Assembly: GCF_032854445.1 (NCBI RefSeq)
Contig: NC_088301.1
Location: 32,474,402-32,538,401, forward strand
DNA from: Liolophura sinensis
Lineage: Eukaryota; Mollusca; Polyplacophora; Chitonida; Chitonidae
Direction: 5' to 3'
Length of the DNA stretch: 64,000 bases
Of the stretch, positions 29,601-64,000 are shown piece by piece. Each line of letters opens with the position of its first letter. The first letter of the stretch is position 1. Under the pieces are notes generated by a model. The model saw only the letters and a list, made by a program, of their open reading frames with translations. It was not told the DNA's origin and searched no databases. A program made the translations under genes and the position numbers.

Positions 29601-32294
29601 ATGAACAAAATTTCAAAGTCTTGCTATTTTAACTCTCATTAGGAAATTGTTCACTTCCAAAAAAGCTAACCAAATGCCTTGTAACTGATTACATGCTCCT
29701 CTGTGATTTCTCTTCTTCTGTTCAAAGTAAGGTGAAAAAAATAAGGCTTCTCAATTGGTACAACATTTTAAGAAAACCTTTTTCAGTGCACTTTTGAGGG
29801 CTGGGAGAAGCCGTTACTACAGATCCAGTTACAGATAAGTCAGTCTGGACATCAAAAGACTTCAGACAGCTAGGATCAAGTTTACAACAGACATAAGACT
29901 GTCTAACAACTCATACTGATAATCAAGGCACAAAGACATTCAGCATTTAGTGATGAAAGCTTCATCACTAATCCGAATTGCATTTGGTCATTTATCTCAA
30001 CCCCATACCTGGTTAACATTTACCTCTATTTATTTACACTGAAGTGGAAATAGTTTTCAGTGTTCTACTAGCTGAAATACAATATCGCATAAATTAATAC
30101 TGCAGAGTGAAATGGCATGAACATAACACAATATCAAATATAAAATCAAAATCACTCACAGCAAATCATACATAACATAATAAGAATACTCCATATATCC
30201 TGTGAATAAATAAAATTAGGATTTCTTGTTTAAAAACACTTGAAGGAAAGCACAACCACTAAAAGTCATATGCTATATGTTTTCATACATGTGCTAACCT
30301 ATGGCAAATTTCTGATGGGACAACCACACTGGTCCTGAACATATGATAACTTTGTAATACAACCCATTGATGTCATAGTAAGGGGAGGAAAAATGGCCTT
30401 TAACTTCCTCATAATAAATAGTGCTTTCAATCATTCTTTTTTGTTAGTTTATGCTTTTTTTCAGAACATTATAATAACATAATGCAAGAACCAGTAACTG
30501 ATTTATCCACAATAGACTATATTTTTCATGCATTTTTTAGTGTGTTGTGAGAAGTGAAAATAATATTATTAATCAAATTACATTTTGATGTTCTAAGACA
30601 GGGAATTAGGAATCCACAAACTTACATTTATCTTATTTTAAAAAAGCAATTAGAATAAACCATGAAAACAAGCCATAAATTTCACTTTCAGCTTTCTTGA
30701 TGACAAACATTTCTAAGTAAGTTCAGTTTTTGGAATTACAATTTTTTTACGTATTTCATGCTATACAGAGAAACTAAAAAAACAAAATATTAATACCTCA
30801 CATACAAGTAAAAATACAAAAACTAGTGATTAAAACGTGAACATTGGTAAATTAACAAAATTGTACAAAACTTAGGAAAAATGTTTAATTTTCAAAAGAA
30901 ATTAAACTTATACCGAAGGTGAAGCCTTACAATACTTACACTTTATAAAGTACATAGTACACTGACTTGCTACAAACACAAAACAGGAGAAAATAAAGTA
31001 TTTATAGGAAATCTACTGAAATGCCTTACAAAATAATGTAGTGTGTATTCAAGAAAAACATTTATTTTTTATTTCAATATTTCCGGTAATGCCAGTATAC
31101 ATACTTTGACAAAACTTCCAGGTTTACTTTTACTATTTTCAGTTTTAGTGAAAACTATCATCTATTTTCTTTTTTTTCTTTTTTTTTCTCTTTCATTTTG
31201 TTGCATTTATAACATATGGAAAGTTTTAGTTTAAATATGCTTTTCTACTTTATCTCATATTTAACACTTGCATAATCATCCTACATGTTGAGAACACCCA
31301 AAAACACCTCCAAAAATAATATCCTGGTCTCCCTTCATGATTTGTCTTCAACAAAGCATATGCCGTGTATGCCTTTATCAAACAATACAAATCAGATTGG
31401 TAACCTTAACCTTACTGAGGGAAGAAAAAACTTGCTCCCTCTCTTCAGGATCAATAATATCTGAAATACACCAATCATCCAACTCATCCAATCAAATTTT
31501 CTCTCCTAGATTTTAGGAGGTGAGCTCGCGCATTTGTGTTTTGAAGAAACGATTCTGATTGGTGCTAAAGTTTACTAGTCTAGAGGCAACAAAAAAGGGG
31601 AAAAAATTGGACAAAAACTGTGTTTCTGACCCTGCTGCCTCAGTTTAGTACAAAATCATCAATTATACAAGTCAACCACCTATACCACTTGGCCAGGAAG
31701 AATGAAGAACAACAACGTATTCACTGGTGAGGGAAGCTTAACAAAATCTGGCTGGATTATAATTGAGCAATCTAGACAAATTATGCTCGAGTATTCCTCT
31801 CATTTTAACCCAATCTAAACCGGGCATTCAGCTTGTATGAGTTTAAAACACAGACAAACACATGAAGCAGCTGCATCCTACCTTCAACTTGGTGTCTAAA
31901 CCATTCAATGATGGCTACATCCATTACTAAGTTACTAGACTTAACTGAAGTTGTATTACTTGTTGTTCATCCAAATATCCTGCCTTTATCTGGTGTATTC
32001 ACATGATCCATTTATGTGTTGAAAATGTTAGAGATTTTATTCCTCTTAGAATACTAACAAATTCGGTATATGCCACAAACTGACAAACAGAAAAAAGACT
32101 TGTATTATAAAGTGAAAACAAAGGCCGGGGTATTCAAAGCCAGGTAGGAATACTGATAACCGTGCTTCTAAGATATCAAATGAAATCAATACCATCATCT
32201 ACCAAGACTTCATACTAATACCTTTTACTATTTTGCCACAATACTCAATACTTAACCATAATGTGTCTTGAAGCCACTGTTGTTGACATGGACA

Positions 32295-32320
32295 CCAGAA
32301 AAAAAAAAAAAAAAAAAATT
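32295..32320. repeat. Poly-A run
   Basis: A run of about 20 A (poly-T on the gene strand) lies about 215 bp downstream of the FAM135A stop codon, probably inside the 3' UTR. Confidence 0.85.
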
Positions 32321-32531
32321 CAAAATGCCATATAATAATAAACTTTAATCGATTTCTTTGGATATTTGGGGTCAAACTCTCCACTGAGGCAAGATTTAAG
32401 GTACAGAGAATGAGATAACCACAGGTCCCACGTTTCAGACACTGTGGAAATCAACTGTACATATGGCTGATTTGAATTTCTACCAGAAGATCACAATGAA
32501 TGACCGTTATTTCCAGACAGATCACACGATG

Positions 32532-61841
<29,310 letters not shown>

Positions 61842-62070
61842 CTTCCCAAATTAAGACATCCCTTAGCGTCGTACCCAAACTCCTTGCCTTGTTGTTCTCT
61901 CAATCTTCAGTTGTTCTTTATAGAACAACGGAGAGCAACATCACTCGACTGTTGTTTATCCCATTTTCTTCCATTTTGTCTTCCGACGCATGCGTGCTCA
62001 GAAGTGATTCATATCTGAACGTGCATAGTTACTGCCCCTTGACCACGTGTCACCATCTGTCAAACCTCGC

Positions 62071-63796
62071 CTACGCGTTCAACTTGTATTTCATTTCAAC
62101 GTGGCATTGAAAAATAATTGTACTCATGGGAACAGTGAAAACTTTAATAGGATCATACGTTAAACATTGGAATAAAATGTACGACAGAGTCAAACCATAC
62201 GTTTCTGACATTTCTGTTAACACAGGTCTATACACACATGCTGACACTATACATACTGTAAGTGTATCTAATAAACAGTTGTAAACTTAATAAGAAACAA
62301 AAATCCAATAAGCACTTATTTTACTCCTTTGCCTTATATTGGATCACCGGTAATTAACTGGTATAAATATTAACGTACTGATTTAATAACAATTTGAAAC
62401 GTATTTTTCTTATGGTGTTGTTGCGTGCAGTTCCAAAGCTATAACTGACAAGGGCTCTGGTATGTGGACACCTCTTACGACTACCAATAATCTTAATAAT
62501 CATTAGCCTGGTTATTGTTATATGGAGAGATTGACGTAAAACAAAGGATTGAGCACAGAGGGTTGAGGGTGCAAGCCTCAACCGACACTGTCTGTCACAC
62601 ACTTCTACCTCCGCTTACTTTTAATTCTGGTTTTGGAACATACCGATTTACATATATAGGTGTTGTGACTTGCGCTGGCTTTACATGCTGTAACAAAGGC
62701 TTCCGAGGCCCTCTGGTGCCCGTCACTGCTAAATGCCAGTTTTTGTTTTTCAATGAATAAAAGTATTTAGTGGTCTTCTGCATATTAATGGGGGAAATAT
62801 TCTTGACCACGCAGCAAAGCTGACGAGTCCACCAGGATATCAAATATATATGCTAAGGATTAAACCAATGGAAATGACTATGACAACACATCTGTATGAA
62901 TTGTGCATGTCTTTTTTTAAAACTACAGATCGGATATATGAAGAATGCAGCCTACAACAACACTCATTCCAAGAGATCGAGAATATGTGTATAGCTAGGT
63001 TATATACGCTGGTACATATCGCGTTGGCAACAATTGGCATTGTTTTCATATCATACAATATATCCAATCATCATACATCATACAATATATTCAATCATCA
63101 TACATCATACAATCATCACACATCATACCATACAATCTATATGTACATAAAATTAACCACAGGTCACCCGCAATTCAGGCTTACAATATGCTTAGGCCTG
63201 GTTTTATTCACGTAATTACCTCTGTAAATGAGATGTGGCGTAATATAGATAAGGTTTATGCACGTAAATTCGTTATAATTAACTGACATGCATCATTAGA
63301 ACAACGGTTTGTGCATGCATGCGTATGTTACACAAATGACATGAGGCGTTACTGGGTTTACACCTCGTCTCTCAGCCTGTCATTCTCATTATCCGTCACG
63401 AAAAACTGTTTCTGAATACCTTCACCATGCTACTTTAAATACAGATCAAGTTTCAGACCATTTCATCAATTTTCAACAAAATTATGTCCCTTTTTCTCCA
63501 GTTATATAGTCTTCGCTTCTGTTATTCTGGGGACCCAAATCGATAGTGGACACGTAGGCCCTATGTATTACTTTTGCAGTTCTGGTACTTTCAGAATGCT
63601 TGTTTGAATATGGTATGCATGCATGATACGTTTTACACTGGATGCGACGTAGCCTACGCAAGGGGTTTGAATGGGGCTTGTGGTATATAAATACGTCCTA
63701 TACAAGCGGAGATATACGTACATATTCGCCATTATAAACAAGATATAGTTTATGGTAGGCCTATCTGTTGCATGTGGCCAGCGGCACACGTACGCA
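62071..63796. other. Intergenic sequence upstream of FAM135A, no gene seen
   Basis: No convincing gene on either strand. A short tandem repeat of atcatacaatatattcaatc type lies at 63047-63135. The rest is AT-rich. Confidence 0.6.
63047..63135. repeat. Short tandem repeat based on atcatac
   Basis: Two ~30-bp units (atcatacaatatattcaatc plus atcatac) are followed by shorter degenerate atcatac pieces. Confidence 0.85.
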
Positions 63797-64000
63797 TTTG
63801 AATAAGGTTTATGGCCCATCATTTAAATGTGAGTGACGCACCTCTACGTCGTTTGAATATGATGTGTGGTCTGTTTTACATGGGAGGGGGTACCTATGCC
63901 ATTTGGATAAGGTTTATGGTTCGTCTTTCAAATGGAGCTGACGCACTTATGTGCCATTTGAATAAGGTTCAAATGGTCCATCTTTCAAGTGGAAGCAAGC
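63797..64000. repeat. ~55-bp tandem repeat running off the window end
   Basis: The unit atttgaataaggtttatggc followed by ccatctttcaaatg and gagctgacgcac recurs at about 63797, 63852, 63901 and 63957. The last is cut by the window edge. A diverged relative (gtttgaatatggtatgcatg) lies at about 63603. Confidence 0.8.

Larger units (their letters stand above)
24111..32531. other. Region between convergent 3' ends, no gene seen
   Basis: This 8.4-kb AT-rich stretch has no convincing open frame on either strand. Part of it is probably 3' UTR of the minus-strand FAM135A gene, whose poly(A) site I could not fix. It holds an (AT)n tract at about 25090-25130, a minisatellite at 26204-26630, copies of repeat family B at 26035-26190 and 28500-28620, and a similar pair of segments at about 24795-24850 and 29805-29860. 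Confidence 0.7.

Overview
This is animal nuclear DNA. It is AT-rich, with short exons in long GT-AG introns, many tandem repeats and several short transposable elements. It holds two convergent protein genes, and no bacterial or viral genes were seen. The dispersed tRNA-headed SINEs share a 3' end reading 'gaatatttcacttatacgac' on one strand, a style I associate with mollusc genomes. A lophotrochozoan, probably a mollusc, is my best guess; the species cannot be read from the sequence.

Plus strand, 1 to about 24.1 kb: the 3' three quarters of SMC2, a condensin core ATPase. Twenty exons (2153-23307) encode the end of the N-terminal coiled coil, the hinge, the return coiled coil and the C-terminal ABC half (LSGGQ signature, Walker B, D-loop). 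The first ~245 residues, including Walker A, lie upstream of the window. The first fifteen exons are in clean frame. The last five carry eight single-base frameshifts while the encoded protein stays well conserved. This looks more like a stretch of poor consensus sequence than a decayed gene. A 580-bp palindrome lies inside the affected stretch.

24.1-32.5 kb: no gene seen. It lies between the two 3' ends and probably includes the FAM135A 3' UTR, plus a 9-copy minisatellite.

Minus strand, 61.8 down to 32.5 kb: a complete FAM135A/B-type gene with twenty coding exons (58556 to 32532) that sum to 1230 residues in unbroken frame. It has the conserved N-terminal FAM135 region, a serine-rich middle encoded by one 1522-nt exon, and a C-terminal DUF676 alpha/beta-hydrolase domain with Ser, Asp and His candidates in place. 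A probable 5' UTR exon and CpG-containing promoter lie at about 61.7-62.1 kb. From 62.1 to 64 kb only repeats were seen.

The structure that the genes do not explain is in the introns. It includes a 141-bp minisatellite that copies an SMC2 exon-intron boundary about seven times, and a 25-bp minisatellite whose unit repeats the adjoining 3' splice site. It also includes a hAT-type MITE with a perfect 8-bp target duplication, young SINE copies with perfect target duplications, a TTAA-flanked element, and unclassified dispersed repeat families. The two genes have no known shared pathway. I found no new defence, biosynthetic or regulatory system here.
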